Positions 27,134-35,321 of a stretch of DNA of 41,875 bases are shown here, piece after piece; within the stretch, counting starts at the first letter, position 1; every line of letters starts with the position of its first letter. Location of the stretch: positions 2,712,459 to 2,754,333 of the forward strand of contig NZ_MQWA01000001.1 of the NCBI RefSeq assembly GCF_002954445.1, written 5' to 3'. The notes beneath the pieces were generated by a model that was given only the letters and a program-made list of their open reading frames with translations, did no database searches and was not told where the DNA came from. Made by a program: the position numbers and the translations under genes. Source of the stretch: Rubritalea profundi (GTDB taxonomy: Bacteria; Verrucomicrobiota; Verrucomicrobiia; Verrucomicrobiales; Akkermansiaceae).

Positions 27134-27162
27134 TTCCAGTTGCAGAGCCTTTAAATGAGGAC

Positions 27163-27195
27163 AAAAAATCCCTCTCCGAACGAGCCAGAGAGGGA
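27163..27195 (-). terminator. rph terminator
   Basis: TCCCTCTC (27169-27176) pairs with GAGAGGGA (27188-27195), and six T follow on the minus strand. It lies 18 bp past the rph stop codon and may also slow readthrough from mscS. Confidence 0.85.
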
Positions 27196-27212
27196 GAAAG
27201 TATGTATAGATA

Positions 27213-27992
27213 TTACTGACCAAAGGCGGCGGCCAAGTCGGCGAGAGAGTCAGTGTTTGGCTGGTCGGCTGCGGCAATGGCGGTCTTTTGTAGCTCCACG
27301 ATCTCGATAGTGCCTTTTTTAGCGAGTTCTAACATCGCAGCCATTTGCTCGGATGAGAAGGTGGCTTCTTCGCCTGACCCTTGGATTTCGACGAAGTTAA
27401 GGTCTTCGGTCATGACGACGTTGAAGTCGACGCTGGCATCGCGGTCTTCTGGGTAGTTGAGATCTAAAATCGGAGTCTCTTTGTAAACACCAGCTGAGAT
27501 GCCGGCCACTAACTGTTTGAGTGGAGACTTCTTCAGCTTCCCTTCAGAAATGAGTTTGTTGATGGCGATGGCTACTGCAACACAACCACCGGTGATCGAT
27601 GCAGTGCGGGTGCCGCCGTCGGCCTGGAGTACATCGCAGTCGATCCAGAGGGTGCGTTGGCCGAGCGCTTTGAGGTCGACTACAGCTCTGATTGAGCGGC
27701 CGATGAGGCGCTGGATTTCTGAGGAACGACCATCGATCTTGCCGCGAGTGATGTCGCGTTGCTTACGATCGAGCGTGGAGTAGGGGAGCATGCTGTACTC
27801 CGCTGTGAGCCAGCCTCCCTTGACTTTTTGGTACCTCATCCAGCGTGGGACATCTTCTTCGACGGTACAGGCGCAAATGACGCGTGTATTACCAAAGGAT
27901 ACTAGCACGGAGCCAGTGGCGTAGGGTGCCACATTGGGCATGAAAGAGATAGGACGAAGGGCGTCAACATCACGGCTGTCAGGACGAGTCAT
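27213..27992 (-). CDS. rph: Ribonuclease PH
   Basis: RNase PH is a phosphorolytic 3'-5' exoribonuclease that trims tRNA precursors. The 259-residue length is normal. It starts RPDSRDVDALRPISF and contains GSVLVSFGNTRVICACTVEE, the basic RNA-binding stretch RGKIDGRSSEIQRLIGRS, and the signature CDVLQADGGTRTASITG around the phosphate site, then VGISAGV-like AGISAGVYKETPILDLNY. It is often followed by rdgB (a nucleotide pyrophosphatase); that gene is not here. Confidence 0.96.
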   Translation of the reverse strand: MTRPDSRDVDALRPISFMPNVAPYATGSVLVSFGNTRVICACTVEEDVPRWMRYQKVKGGWLTAEYSMLPYSTLDRKQRDITRGKIDGRSSEIQRLIGRSIRAVVDLKALGQRTLWIDCDVLQADGGTRTASITGGCVAVAIAINKLISEGKLKKSPLKQLVAGISAGVYKETPILDLNYPEDRDASVDFNVVMTEDLNFVEIQGSGEEATFSSEQMAAMLELAKKGTIEIVELQKTAIAAADQPNTDSLADLAAAFGQ

Positions 27993-28060
27993 GGAGCGAG
28001 TGTTAGTGGCTAGCCTTCAAGATGCAAGTTTGAAGTGGTGGTGATTCGAGGGCAGGAAAA

Positions 28061-28149
28061 TGCGTCGAACCGCGAAAGACGCGAAAATTTCGAAACAGCC
28101 AGCACAATGAAACGGTTTTGACCACGAATCCACACTGATTCACACGAAT
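28061..28149 (-). repeat. Dispersed phased-word repeat, copy D (reversed)
   Basis: Read on the minus strand: ATTCGTGTGAATCAGTGTGG then ATTCGTGG, a CGTTTCATTGTGCTGGC core, then TTTTCGCGTCTTTCGCGGTT. It is the reversed relative of copies at 23267, 32752 and 32996. The first word recurs at exactly 10-base steps. It lies between rph and oxyR. Confidence 0.75.
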
Positions 28150-28237
28150 GGAAAGGCTGGGAACTCCACCTCTCACCTAAGTCCTGACCCGTGCCACCCG
28201 CGAAAAATTCCTAATTCTTAATTGGAGCGTAGCGACC

Positions 28238-29110
28238 TCAGCCTTTCACCTGTGGTAGCTGGGTGTTGAGGGTGTCGATGAAGGCTTTGGCAGCTGGGTT
28301 GGGATGCACTTGCGGGCGGGTGACCACCTGAACGAGTCTTTGTGCGTCTGGCAGTTCGCTGACCACTATTGCTGGGTCGAGTGGATTGGGCACCGCCATG
28401 CTCGGGATCACGGCTGCCCCGAGACCAGCTTTGACGAGAGAGAGCAAGGTGGAAATTTGGTCGCAGCTGATGTTGTGGTCGATCGTTTGGTTGCACACAG
28501 CAATGGCTTGGTCGCGCAGACAATGACCATCTTTGAGGCCGATCATTGGGAGGTCTTGATCGGGGCTATGGGGGTCGAGCGGAGTGGCGAGATAGAGTTT
28601 TTCGCGGAATAGAGGATGCTGGTCGAGGTGAGCAACGGTGCTGGCTGGGAGGGTGTCGAGGTCGCTGGTGATGGCGAGATCGATGTGACCTTGGTGGACT
28701 TTTTTAGCCAAGCTGCTGGTCGTATCTTCGTGGATGTCGAGCTGGATTCCCGGGTAGGCGGTGATGAAGTGCGGTAGCACGAGACGGGTCAAATAGGGAG
28801 CAATCGTCGGGATAATGCCTAGCGATAGCTTTCCATCCTTCAGGTCTTCGGTTTCCCGGCATTCGGCCTCGATCGCGCTGGCTTGCTGGAGAATGAGGCG
28901 TGCCCGGATAAGGAGCTTTTCACCCATGGCAGTCATGGTGAGTGGACGGGTGTCGCGGTTGATCAGGGGCAGGCCAACGGATTGTTCTAGCGCTTTGACT
29001 TGCTGGCTGAGAGCTGACTGGGTGATGCCGAGTCGTTGGGCTGCTTTGGTGAAATGACGGAGCTCAGAGAGCGCATCGAGGGCGGAGAGTTGGGTAGTAG
29101 TGAGGTGCAT
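28238..29110 (-). CDS. oxyR: Hydrogen peroxide sensor OxyR (LysR family)
   Basis: OxyR senses peroxide by forming a disulfide and then activates defence genes. From ATG 29110 the protein has 290 residues. The LysR helix-turn-helix is FTKAAQRLGITQSALSQQVKALE (about 20-42). The redox pair Cys197 and Cys206 lies in GLKDGHCLRDQAIAVC with the same nine-residue spacing as E. coli Cys199/Cys208. It is divergent from a catalase gene 123 bp away, the classic arrangement. The frame is open upstream to 29182, but that part is hydrophobic and not LysR-like; an ATG at 29116 is also possible. Confidence 0.93.
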   Translation of the reverse strand: MHLTTTQLSALDALSELRHFTKAAQRLGITQSALSQQVKALEQSVGLPLINRDTRPLTMTAMGEKLLIRARLILQQASAIEAECRETEDLKDGKLSLGIIPTIAPYLTRLVLPHFITAYPGIQLDIHEDTTSSLAKKVHQGHIDLAITSDLDTLPASTVAHLDQHPLFREKLYLATPLDPHSPDQDLPMIGLKDGHCLRDQAIAVCNQTIDHNISCDQISTLLSLVKAGLGAAVIPSMAVPNPLDPAIVVSELPDAQRLVQVVTRPQVHPNPAAKAFIDTLNTQLPQVKG

Positions 29111-29161
29111 GGACATCAGTCTGGGAGTGAGAGGAGTATGCACGATAAGGTGTGCTAATAA

Positions 29162-29173
29162 ATAGAATTCTAT
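29162..29173. promoter_or_regulatory. Candidate OxyR-binding site
   Basis: ATAGAATTCTAT is a perfect 12-bp palindrome in the oxyR-catalase intergenic region, and ATAACTATAG lies about 35 bp further on, before the catalase start. Both carry the ATAG/CTAT ends of OxyR half-sites. Binding is inference. Confidence 0.5.
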
Positions 29174-29233
29174 CAATACCATTTCCTACTCACAAAAAGG
29201 GGTTATAACTATAGTAAGTCCTAGAACAAAACG

Positions 29234-30706
29234 ATGAGTGATATAGACCTAACAACCGCGAGTGGAGCCCCAGTGGCGGACAACCAGAATAGCCAAACTG
29301 CCGGGCGCTTTGGTCCTGTGCTTTTGCAGGATGTGCATTTACTAGAGAAGTTAGCGCACTTTAACCGCGAGAGGATTCCTGAGCGTGTGGTGCATGCGAA
29401 AGGCGCTGGCGCATTTGGGTATTTGGAAATCACCGAAGACATCACAGACCTCACCAAGGCAGCACCCTTTGCTGAGGTTGGAAAAAAGACCCCCTGCTTA
29501 CTGCGATTTTCGACAGTGGGGGGCGAGCAAGGGAGCGCGGATGCTGAGCGTGATCCACGTGGCTTTGCTCTGAAGCTTTATACCGAAGAGGGAAACTGGG
29601 ATCTCGTGGGTAATAACACTCCCGTGTTCTTCCTGCGTGACCCTCTCAAATTTCCAGATTTCATCCATACACAAAAGAGGCATCCGGCTACGCATTGCAA
29701 AGATCCAGATATGTTTTGGGACTTTCTCTCCCTGACACCTGAAGCAACGCATCAAGTGACGGTTCTCTTTTCAGATCGCGGGACGCCTAAGTCGTTTCGT
29801 CACATGAATGGTTATGGTAGTCATACCTTCGCCATGGTCAATGCCGCCGGGGGGCGTGTGTGGGTGAAATTCCACTTCAAGACCCTCGCTGGAATTCAGA
29901 ATTTCACAGCGGTGGAAGCGCAAAAGATGTGTGGCGAAAATGCCGACCATGCGACCCAGGACCTTTACCAGAAAATTGAGACAGGAGGGACCGCAGAGTG
30001 GGAAATGCAAATCCAAGTGATGAGCGAGGAAGAAGCCGCGACCTATCGCTTCGACCCCTTTGATGTGACCAAAGTTTGGCAGCACGGGGACTTCCCGGTA
30101 CGTACCATTGGCAAGCTGGTGTTAGACCGCAATCCTAAAAATTACTTTGCAGAAATTGAGCAGGCAGCCTTCGCTCCGAGCAACATGATTCCAGGGGTAG
30201 AAGCGAGTCCAGATAAGATGCTGCAAGGTCGGTTGTTTGCTTACCAAGATGCCCATCGTTATCGTCTAGGCGCGAATTTCACACAGATTCCAGTCAATTG
30301 CCCGTACATGGCTCGGCAGGTTGCTAACCATCAACGCGATGGTGCGATGTATGATGGAGCCGCCGAGGGTTCTCCTAACTACGAACCAAACAGCGTGGAT
30401 GGGATTAAGGAAAGGCCAGATGCCGAGGTCTATCCACATCCAGTCCATGGAGAAGTGGGAAGCCACGCCAGAGATTACATCCAAGATGATTTCGTGCAAG
30501 CTGGTGACCTCTACCGGCTGATGGATCCTGAGCAGAAATCTAGGTTGGTAGGAAATATTGTCGGGCACATGAAAAATGTGACCCACAAGGGAATTCAGCT
30601 GAGAGCTATTTGTAATTTTTTTCGCGCAGATTCAGATTATGGCAAGAGAATAGCCGATGGTCTAGGGCTGGATCTGGAAGCCGAGATGAAAGCCCTACGC
30701 GGCTGA
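29234..30706 (+). CDS. katA: Monofunctional haem catalase
   Basis: The enzyme splits hydrogen peroxide into water and oxygen. The 490-residue length fits small-subunit (clade 3) catalases. The catalytic His is in [19 protein letters not shown] (about 47-65), the distal Asn region in [19 protein letters not shown], and the proximal haem Tyr in [14 protein letters not shown]. There is no signal peptide, so it is cytoplasmic. It is divergent from oxyR and almost certainly under its control. The clade assignment, and with it the symbol, is tentative. Confidence 0.95.
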   Translation: MSDIDLTTASGAPVADNQNSQTAGRFGPVLLQDVHLLEKLAHFNRERIPERVVHAKGAGAFGYLEITEDITDLTKAAPFAEVGKKTPCLLRFSTVGGEQGSADAERDPRGFALKLYTEEGNWDLVGNNTPVFFLRDPLKFPDFIHTQKRHPATHCKDPDMFWDFLSLTPEATHQVTVLFSDRGTPKSFRHMNGYGSHTFAMVNAAGGRVWVKFHFKTLAGIQNFTAVEAQKMCGENADHATQDLYQKIETGGTAEWEMQIQVMSEEEAATYRFDPFDVTKVWQHGDFPVRTIGKLVLDRNPKNYFAEIEQAAFAPSNMIPGVEASPDKMLQGRLFAYQDAHRYRLGANFTQIPVNCPYMARQVANHQRDGAMYDGAAEGSPNYEPNSVDGIKERPDAEVYPHPVHGEVGSHARDYIQDDFVQAGDLYRLMDPEQKSRLVGNIVGHMKNVTHKGIQLRAICNFFRADSDYGKRIADGLGLDLEAEMKALRG

Positions 30707-30784
30707 AACTTTGTTTACTGAGGGACCCTAGGATGATCATTGAGTTGGGGGGCTTGCTGGCCGTCTTTATTTTTAGAGGGGAGC

Positions 30785-31363
30785 CTACTTCAGATTTTGC
30801 ACGGAGTCGTAACACCGAAGCAGGATTTCACGGATATTCCCATCGTGCTCGCGCCACCATTCACTGAGCATTGGCCGCAGCTGAGAGAGGTGCTCAGGTG
30901 CTAATCTATCAATAGATGTGGTCAAAAGCTGGATGTCTGGCTCCAGAGAAAAAAGCTGCGGCAGCTTTGCTGGCTTGTGGCGGGAAATGAGTAGACCAGA
31001 ACAGTTCTGGGTGAGCTGATAGAAGCGGCGCCGTGAAAGGTAGCCAAGTTGTTCCTCTCCATCGAGCATCACAACTTGTTGCTGGCTATGTTCTAACATC
31101 TGCCATTGTATATTATCGAGCTTATTACTTTCTTGATTAAGAAAGAGCCTGAGGACTGAGTGACCGGAGGTTTCTAGGCGGGTTTGGAAAGCATCCATGA
31201 AGGTGGACTTCCCCGCGCCGTGAGGAGCCACCAGAGATGCCCGACTATACAGAGCTATCTAGCGCCGTTCGATTTCCACCCAGCTGGTCCTGCTGAGTTG
31301 CGGGTCAAAGGATAGAATGCGTTCCACTCTGTGAGTAGAAAATGGATTATCGCGGGCGAGCAT
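30785..31363 (-). pseudogene. P-loop ATPase with in-frame TAG
   Basis: The frame begins at ATG 31363 after a good AGGAG site and reads MLARDNPFSTHRVERILSF... up to TAG at codon 35 (31259-31261). It then continues open for 158 codons with a Walker A motif (APHGAGKSTF), a DGEEQL Walker-B-like acidic segment, and GLLISRHKPAKLP. Both parts look like one small ATPase, and the stop replaces a residue that I would expect to be Trp (TGG to TAG). Restart at the GTG 31231 would remove the N-terminus. I do not know its function. Its stop codon is about 80 bp from the convergent catalase gene. Confidence 0.65.
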
Positions 31364-31511
31364 GATTTCTCCTGCCTTTCTAGCTGCTAACTACCACTTC
31401 AGCAAGCCCACCATTGGGATCTCAACTTTGAGAATAAAAACTTTTTTTCAATTGTGGTGAATAAATCTGAATAAGCCGCCGTCGAATCATGTGAACTCGA
31501 AACAATCACTT

Positions 31512-31892
31512 ATGAAAAAATTATTATTATCCCTCGTCGTCGCCGTATCTGCCGTTTTAGTTTTACCTCAAAGCGCAGAGGCGAGGACGTGCAGCTCCGA
31601 TCATAGCTACACCTACGTCAGTGGTCGCACCAGCTGTGGTTGCCCTATCTATACTAAGCGTGTAGTGCGCTACTACGATTGTCACGGCCACCCAGTCTAC
31701 GGATATCACAAGCAAGCAATAACGCACCGCTGCCGCCAGTATAACCATGGTCATGGGCATTCAAGTCACTCTAGCAGCTACAGATCTTACAAGCCTTCTA
31801 GCTCAATACAGTTTTCCTATGTGAGCCAGCGGAGAGGCTCGGGGTACACAAGTAACAGAGGCTACAGATCATCTTATACAAGGTGCCGATAA
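31512..31892 (+). CDS. Secreted Cys/His/Tyr-rich small protein
   Basis: From ATG 31512 the protein has 126 residues with a clear signal peptide (MKKLLLSLVVAVSAVLVLPQ) cut near AEA-RT. The mature part has Cys pairs (CSSD, CGCP, YDCHGH, HRCRQY) and many His, Tyr and Ser, with a low-complexity tail (HGHGHSSHSSSYRSY). This could bind metal or be an envelope or surface protein, but no family is recognised. A terminator follows at 31919-31945. Start at 31491 would place charged residues before the signal and is less likely. Confidence 0.7.
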   Translation: MKKLLLSLVVAVSAVLVLPQSAEARTCSSDHSYTYVSGRTSCGCPIYTKRVVRYYDCHGHPVYGYHKQAITHRCRQYNHGHGHSSHSSSYRSYKPSSSIQFSYVSQRRGSGYTSNRGYRSSYTRCR

Positions 31893-31918
31893 ATTTCTAA
31901 ATCAAGGAACGTGTGTTT

Positions 31919-31945
31919 ACGGGAGCCTGCAATGGCTCCCGTTTT
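31919..31945 (+). terminator. Terminator of the secreted-protein gene
   Basis: ACGGGAGCC pairs with GGCTCCCGT around TGCAAT, followed by TTTC. It lies 27 bp past the stop codon and may serve the convergent phosphatase gene as well. Confidence 0.75.
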
Positions 31946-31948
31946 CTA

Positions 31949-32668
31949 TTACCATTCCAGTTTCGCTCCTTGCAGGAGTGAGAGAAATTGCGGGTCGTTG
32001 AGAAATTCTTTCACCAGCCCTTGAGCAAGGACGAACCCAGCATCTGAGTCTGAGGCGTAATGGACGCCTGCGATTTCGCGGTTACGGGCAATTATTTTAG
32101 CCTCTCCGATGAGTTGCTCGCGCTTGGCTGGAAGGATTTCGGCAAGTAGCAGCGCAAAAGTCATGGACTGCTTGGCGTGGCCAGATGGATAGGCTGGGTG
32201 AGCCGGGTTCGGGATCGCTGTTGTTAGCTGAGATTCTAGATAAGACGGACTGACACGATTGAAATGGTGTTTGTAGTAGAATACCACCTTGGCCAGCTCT
32301 GTGTTAACTGAGCTTAGTAACTGATAGGTGTGCGGCTTTAGTTTTTTAGCCTGAGTACTTAGTGGGGAAACCCCTAGGAAGCGGTGGCCAGAGGGTTTGA
32401 TCTCGCGCTTGATGGCTAGCACATCCTTATTGGTCCTTTGCTTTTGCCGTTGGAGCAGGGTGGCTAGCTCCGCATGCGTTTCAACGCTGGTATTGGTAGG
32501 GGGAGTGTCGGGGAGAAGTTGTACTTTCCAACCCGCGGTGAGAAATTTTGGAGTCGTTGTAGACAATTTGAGGTAACGCTTATTCCAGCTCTGGGTAACC
32601 GAAAAACTGAGCGGCTCCGCCACAGCCACAGCTGAAAGGATCAGGGAAAAGAGAAGGATGATTTTCAT
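31949..32668 (-). CDS. PAP2-family (class A) acid phosphatase
   Basis: A 239-residue secreted enzyme with signal peptide MKIILLFSLILSAVAVAEP. The PAP2/vanadium-haloperoxidase motifs are visible: KHHFNRVSPSYL (motif 1, normally KxxxxxxRP), PAYPSGHAKQS (motif 2) and ARNREIAGVHYASDSDAG (motif 3, with catalytic His). It probably removes phosphate from periplasmic monoesters. Motif 1 lacks the RP pair (RVSP), a mild deviation. It starts about 80 bp from repeat-rich DNA. Confidence 0.87.
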   Translation of the reverse strand: MKIILLFSLILSAVAVAEPLSFSVTQSWNKRYLKLSTTTPKFLTAGWKVQLLPDTPPTNTSVETHAELATLLQRQKQRTNKDVLAIKREIKPSGHRFLGVSPLSTQAKKLKPHTYQLLSSVNTELAKVVFYYKHHFNRVSPSYLESQLTTAIPNPAHPAYPSGHAKQSMTFALLLAEILPAKREQLIGEAKIIARNREIAGVHYASDSDAGFVLAQGLVKEFLNDPQFLSLLQGAKLEW

Positions 32669-32751
32669 AGAATTCTTAGAGTTCGCGGTAGATTTTTTTT
32701 ACAGAATTATCAGAACGCACAAAATGTGCCTTTGGAGAAATCGGGAGGCAA

Positions 32752-32873
32752 GATCTCTGGATTTGGCAGTTCAACATTATTCGTGAAATTTCGTGCGATT
32801 CGTAGTCGAGACGCTTCATTCGGCTGGCAAATCTTGCGTTTTTCGTATTTTTCGCGGTAAAATGGTTTCATCG
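32752..32873 (+). repeat. Dispersed phased-word repeat, copy B
   Basis: Starts TCTGGATTTGGCAGTTCAAC, then ATTCGTGAAATTTCGTGCGA, TTCATTCGGCTGGCAA, TTGCGTTTTTCGTATTTTTC and GCGGTAAAATGGTTTCAT. Its second half is identical to copy C at 32996-33115, 245 bp away in the same orientation. Together these repeats fill the 470-bp gap between the phosphatase and hslR. Confidence 0.85.
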
Positions 32874-32889
32874 GGGGCGGTGTTGTTAG

Positions 32890-32973
32890 CCACGGATTTG
32901 ACTGATTTAAGACTGCCTTTTCAGTAATGAATCGCATTGCAGGAATCTGTAAAAATCTGTTTAATCTGTAGTA
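32890..32973 (+). repeat. Second phased-word repeat (CTGT type)
   Basis: CCACGGATTTGACTGATTTAA at the left and AATCTGT repeated three times at steps of 10 and 9 bases at the right (32943-32970). It has the same design as the CGTGG and TTTCG elements on both sides, with a different word. Confidence 0.7.
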
Positions 32974-32995
32974 AGTCATTTCGCAGTTAGATTTA

Positions 32996-33115
32996 GGATT
33001 CTGGATTTGTTAGCTCAATATTATTCGTGAGATCGGTGAGATTCGTGGTAAAGCCGATTCATCATGCTGGCAGTTTTAGCGTTTTTCGTATTTTTCGCGG
33101 TAAAATGGTTTCATA
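32996..33115 (+). repeat. Dispersed phased-word repeat, copy C
   Basis: Begins GATTCTGGATTTGTTAGCTC, then ATTCGTGAGATCGGTGAG and ATTCGTGG (word step 9), a TTCATCATGCTGGCAG core, and GCGTTTTTCGTATTTTTCGC followed by GGTAAAATGGTTTCAT. It ends 24 bp before the hslR stop codon. Confidence 0.85.
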
Positions 33116-33138
33116 GAAGTGGAGCACGACAGACTGTC

Positions 33139-33600
33139 TTAGAGTTCGCCTCGTTCGCGTTTGTAGGACTGCAGCCCCTTTTTCCAGTCGCGCATTTGTT
33201 TCTTGGTCATGCGACCCTGGTCTCCATCTTTTCGGAGTAGGCGGTTCTCGCGGTTTTCTGAGCGTCTTAGTGCAGCCTCCTTCAGAGTGTCTTCGCTGGT
33301 ATGGTCGGAGTAGGCTGCCTGTGCCAGCGGGGCACTTACCCGTTTGTCGCAGAGGCCAACGACTTCAATGTGACGCTTGTACAGGCCGTCATGGGTCGGG
33401 ACATCAAGGTGGTCACCAATCCGAACGATGGCGGAGGCTTTGACCGAGGCATTGGCGCGCTTCACCTTTCCATTATTGCAGGCCGTCGCAGCCTGGGTGC
33501 GAGTTTTGAAAAGGCGCACAGCCCAGAGCCATTTGTCGATACGTACAGAAGTGATTTCGTCCACAAATCTTAAATTCTCTAAAATTGGCGAAAATAGCAA
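33139..33600 (-). CDS. hslR: S4-domain ribosome-associated heat shock protein Hsp15
   Basis: Hsp15 binds stalled 50S subunits that carry peptidyl-tRNA. The S4 RNA-binding domain starts at VRIDKWLWAVRLFKTRTQAATACNNGKVKRANASVKAS and continues to GDHLDVPTHDGLYKRHIEVVGL. The C-terminus is highly basic (about 115-153). The 153-aa frame opens with TTG at 33600; a GTG at 33564 (DEITSVRIDKW) would give 141 aa and fits the family better. It is divergent from the purE-like gene. Confidence 0.88.
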   Translation of the reverse strand: MLFSPILENLRFVDEITSVRIDKWLWAVRLFKTRTQAATACNNGKVKRANASVKASAIVRIGDHLDVPTHDGLYKRHIEVVGLCDKRVSAPLAQAAYSDHTSEDTLKEAALRRSENRENRLLRKDGDQGRMTKKQMRDWKKGLQSYKRERGEL

Positions 33601-33660
33601 TAGCGGAAGTTAGGGACTTTGACTTGCCAAACCGTAGGTGAGCGTCTACTGGTTTGTTCG

Positions 33661-34071
33661 ATGAAAGTTATTATGATTTATGGCAGTGCCAACGACATGC
33701 CGTTCATGGAGCCAGCTCGTGTTTACCTTAATGACCAAGGTGTAGCATTCGAGGAGACCGTGCTATCCGCACACCGCAACCTTAGCGAACTTATCGACTT
33801 CCTCGCGGAGCTTGAGAAATCTGGTGAAAAGGCTGTGATTCTCGCGATCGCAGGTCTTGCTGCCGCACTCCCTGGCGTGGTTGTGATGAAGACTTCCCTT
33901 CCAGTGATCGGCGTCCCAGTTCCTGGTGGCCCGCTCAATGGTATCGACGCGCTTCTTTCCATCAGCCAACTTCCTGGTGGAGTTCCAGCAACAACTGTGG
34001 GCCTCCACAGCAAGGCTCCTATGAATGCAGCGATGGCGGCTCACCGCATCATCCAGCTCGCTAGCAAGTAA
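33661..34071 (+). CDS. purE: PurE-like carboxyaminoimidazole mutase, atypical
   Basis: PurE converts N5-CAIR to CAIR in purine synthesis. From ATG 33661 the 136-residue protein has the fold's marks: MIYGSANDMPFM (usually GSxSD), SAHRNL (catalytic His kept), and IAGLAAALPGV followed by PVIGVPV...GIDALLSISQLPGGVPATTV. Two family positions differ: the Ser of GSxSD is Asn, and the His of GGAAHLPG is Ala. It may be a subfamily with changed chemistry or a simple divergence. No purK is adjacent. A strong terminator follows at 34088-34123. The frame is open to 33619, but the extra part is not PurE-like. Confidence 0.82.
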   Translation: MKVIMIYGSANDMPFMEPARVYLNDQGVAFEETVLSAHRNLSELIDFLAELEKSGEKAVILAIAGLAAALPGVVVMKTSLPVIGVPVPGGPLNGIDALLSISQLPGGVPATTVGLHSKAPMNAAMAAHRIIQLASK

Positions 34072-34087
34072 GTTGACCCTCTTTTCA

Positions 34088-34123
34088 AAAACCCGTGGCG
34101 GCTTAGGTCTTCACGGGTTTTTT
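34088..34123. terminator. Terminator between purE and metA
   Basis: AAACCCGTG (34089-34097) pairs with CACGGGTTT (34112-34120), followed by TTT. It lies between convergent genes and can serve both. Confidence 0.8.
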
Positions 34124-34131
34124 GTTGAAAC

Positions 34132-35055
34132 CTAGGTACGGTCCTTGATCTGTGTGAGATCGAAGGGGGTGTCTTGGTAGAGTTCGTTGATGAAGTTGTT
34201 GAAAAGGAGAAATGCATAGGGGCGCCAACGATTGATCGGCTCTTGTGAGTCGTCATTGTTAGGGTAGTAGTGCTCCGGCATCAGAGTGTCAGCCCCAGCC
34301 TCTTTGTCCCTCAGGTATTCTTGGCCGAGGGTGTCGGCATCGTACTCGAGGTGGTTGAGGATAAAGAGGTCGCCACTGCGCGAGCAACGGGCCATCGCCA
34401 CGCCTGATTCATCGGACTTGGCGAGGACTTCGAGCCCTGCGGACTCGATATCACCTGCTTGGTTCGCTGTGAATCGCGAGACCGGCATTGGGAAGCGGTC
34501 GATGAATCCCTGCATCAGCCGGGTGCTTGAGCAGTGCTGGAGGTTGTGGTCGTAAATACCGAAAAGTTTTGCATCCATCTGGAATTTTTCGATTCCATAA
34601 ATCACCTTCATCAGCGCTTGAGCTCCCCAACAAATTCCTAGACGACGGAAGGCGTGGGTCTTCGACCACTCGATGATTTCAGTGAGTTCCTTCCAGTATT
34701 TGACGTCCTCGAAGGGAAGTGTCTCGATCGGGGCGCCAGTGACGATGAGCGCGTCGAAGTGCTCGTCGCGGACATCATCGAGAGTACGGTAGAACTCGAT
34801 GAGGTGTTCTTGGGCTACGTTGCGTGGGGAATAGCTCGCTGTGGTCATGAGAGTGAGCTCGACCTGGAGAGGCGAGGCTCCTAACAGACGTGCAAACTGG
34901 ATTTCAGTCTGCGCTTTTTTAGGCATGAGATTCAGCAGCAATACCTTCATCGGACGGATGTCCTGGCGTGAGGCTGAGGAGCTATCGATGAGGTCGACAT
35001 CTTCTGAGCGAAGTGCCTCTCTAGCAGGGAGCGTGTCTGGAATCTTGATTGGCAT
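34132..35055 (-). CDS. metA: Homoserine O-acyltransferase MetA
   Basis: MetA acylates homoserine at the first step of methionine synthesis; members of this family use succinyl- or acetyl-CoA. The 307-aa protein begins MPIKIPDTLPAREAL, as is typical. The nucleophile Cys is in RLGICWGAQALMK, the His in FILNHLEYDADTL with a Glu two residues on, and the family's VLLLNLMPKKAQTE, TGAPIE and WRPYAFLLFNNFINE are present. Acyl-donor choice cannot be read safely by eye. I looked for a SAM riboswitch in the 265-bp leader and saw none. Confidence 0.95.
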   Translation of the reverse strand: MPIKIPDTLPAREALRSEDVDLIDSSSASRQDIRPMKVLLLNLMPKKAQTEIQFARLLGASPLQVELTLMTTASYSPRNVAQEHLIEFYRTLDDVRDEHFDALIVTGAPIETLPFEDVKYWKELTEIIEWSKTHAFRRLGICWGAQALMKVIYGIEKFQMDAKLFGIYDHNLQHCSSTRLMQGFIDRFPMPVSRFTANQAGDIESAGLEVLAKSDESGVAMARCSRSGDLFILNHLEYDADTLGQEYLRDKEAGADTLMPEHYYPNNDDSQEPINRWRPYAFLLFNNFINELYQDTPFDLTQIKDRT

Positions 35056-35321
35056 AGAAGCGCGTGTTCTTAGGGACTTGATACACTGCCACGCCGAGAA
35101 ATCCAGTGAGGTTTTTTATGAGTACCAAGATGATTGATTGGAGTTGTCCTAATTGACTTACTGTAAATGATCTGCGGTATCCTTTCTACTAGATTGACCT
35201 GTATCAAAGGAGCATGGGATGGGAGAGCAGTAGGTGCATATTGTCAAGTATGCACTGAGAAAGCGCCCGAAATTTATGATTGCACCTTGATCGTTAGGTT
35301 CCTCGTCGCTAGATTGGTCCC

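Noticed and set aside
32710-32979. 89-codon frame on the minus strand
   Set aside because: It lies wholly over dispersed repeats and its composition is not protein-like.
35056-35321. SAM riboswitch before metA
   Set aside because: The leader lacks the kinked multi-stem pattern of SAM-I or the pseudoknot of SAM-II as far as can be read by eye.
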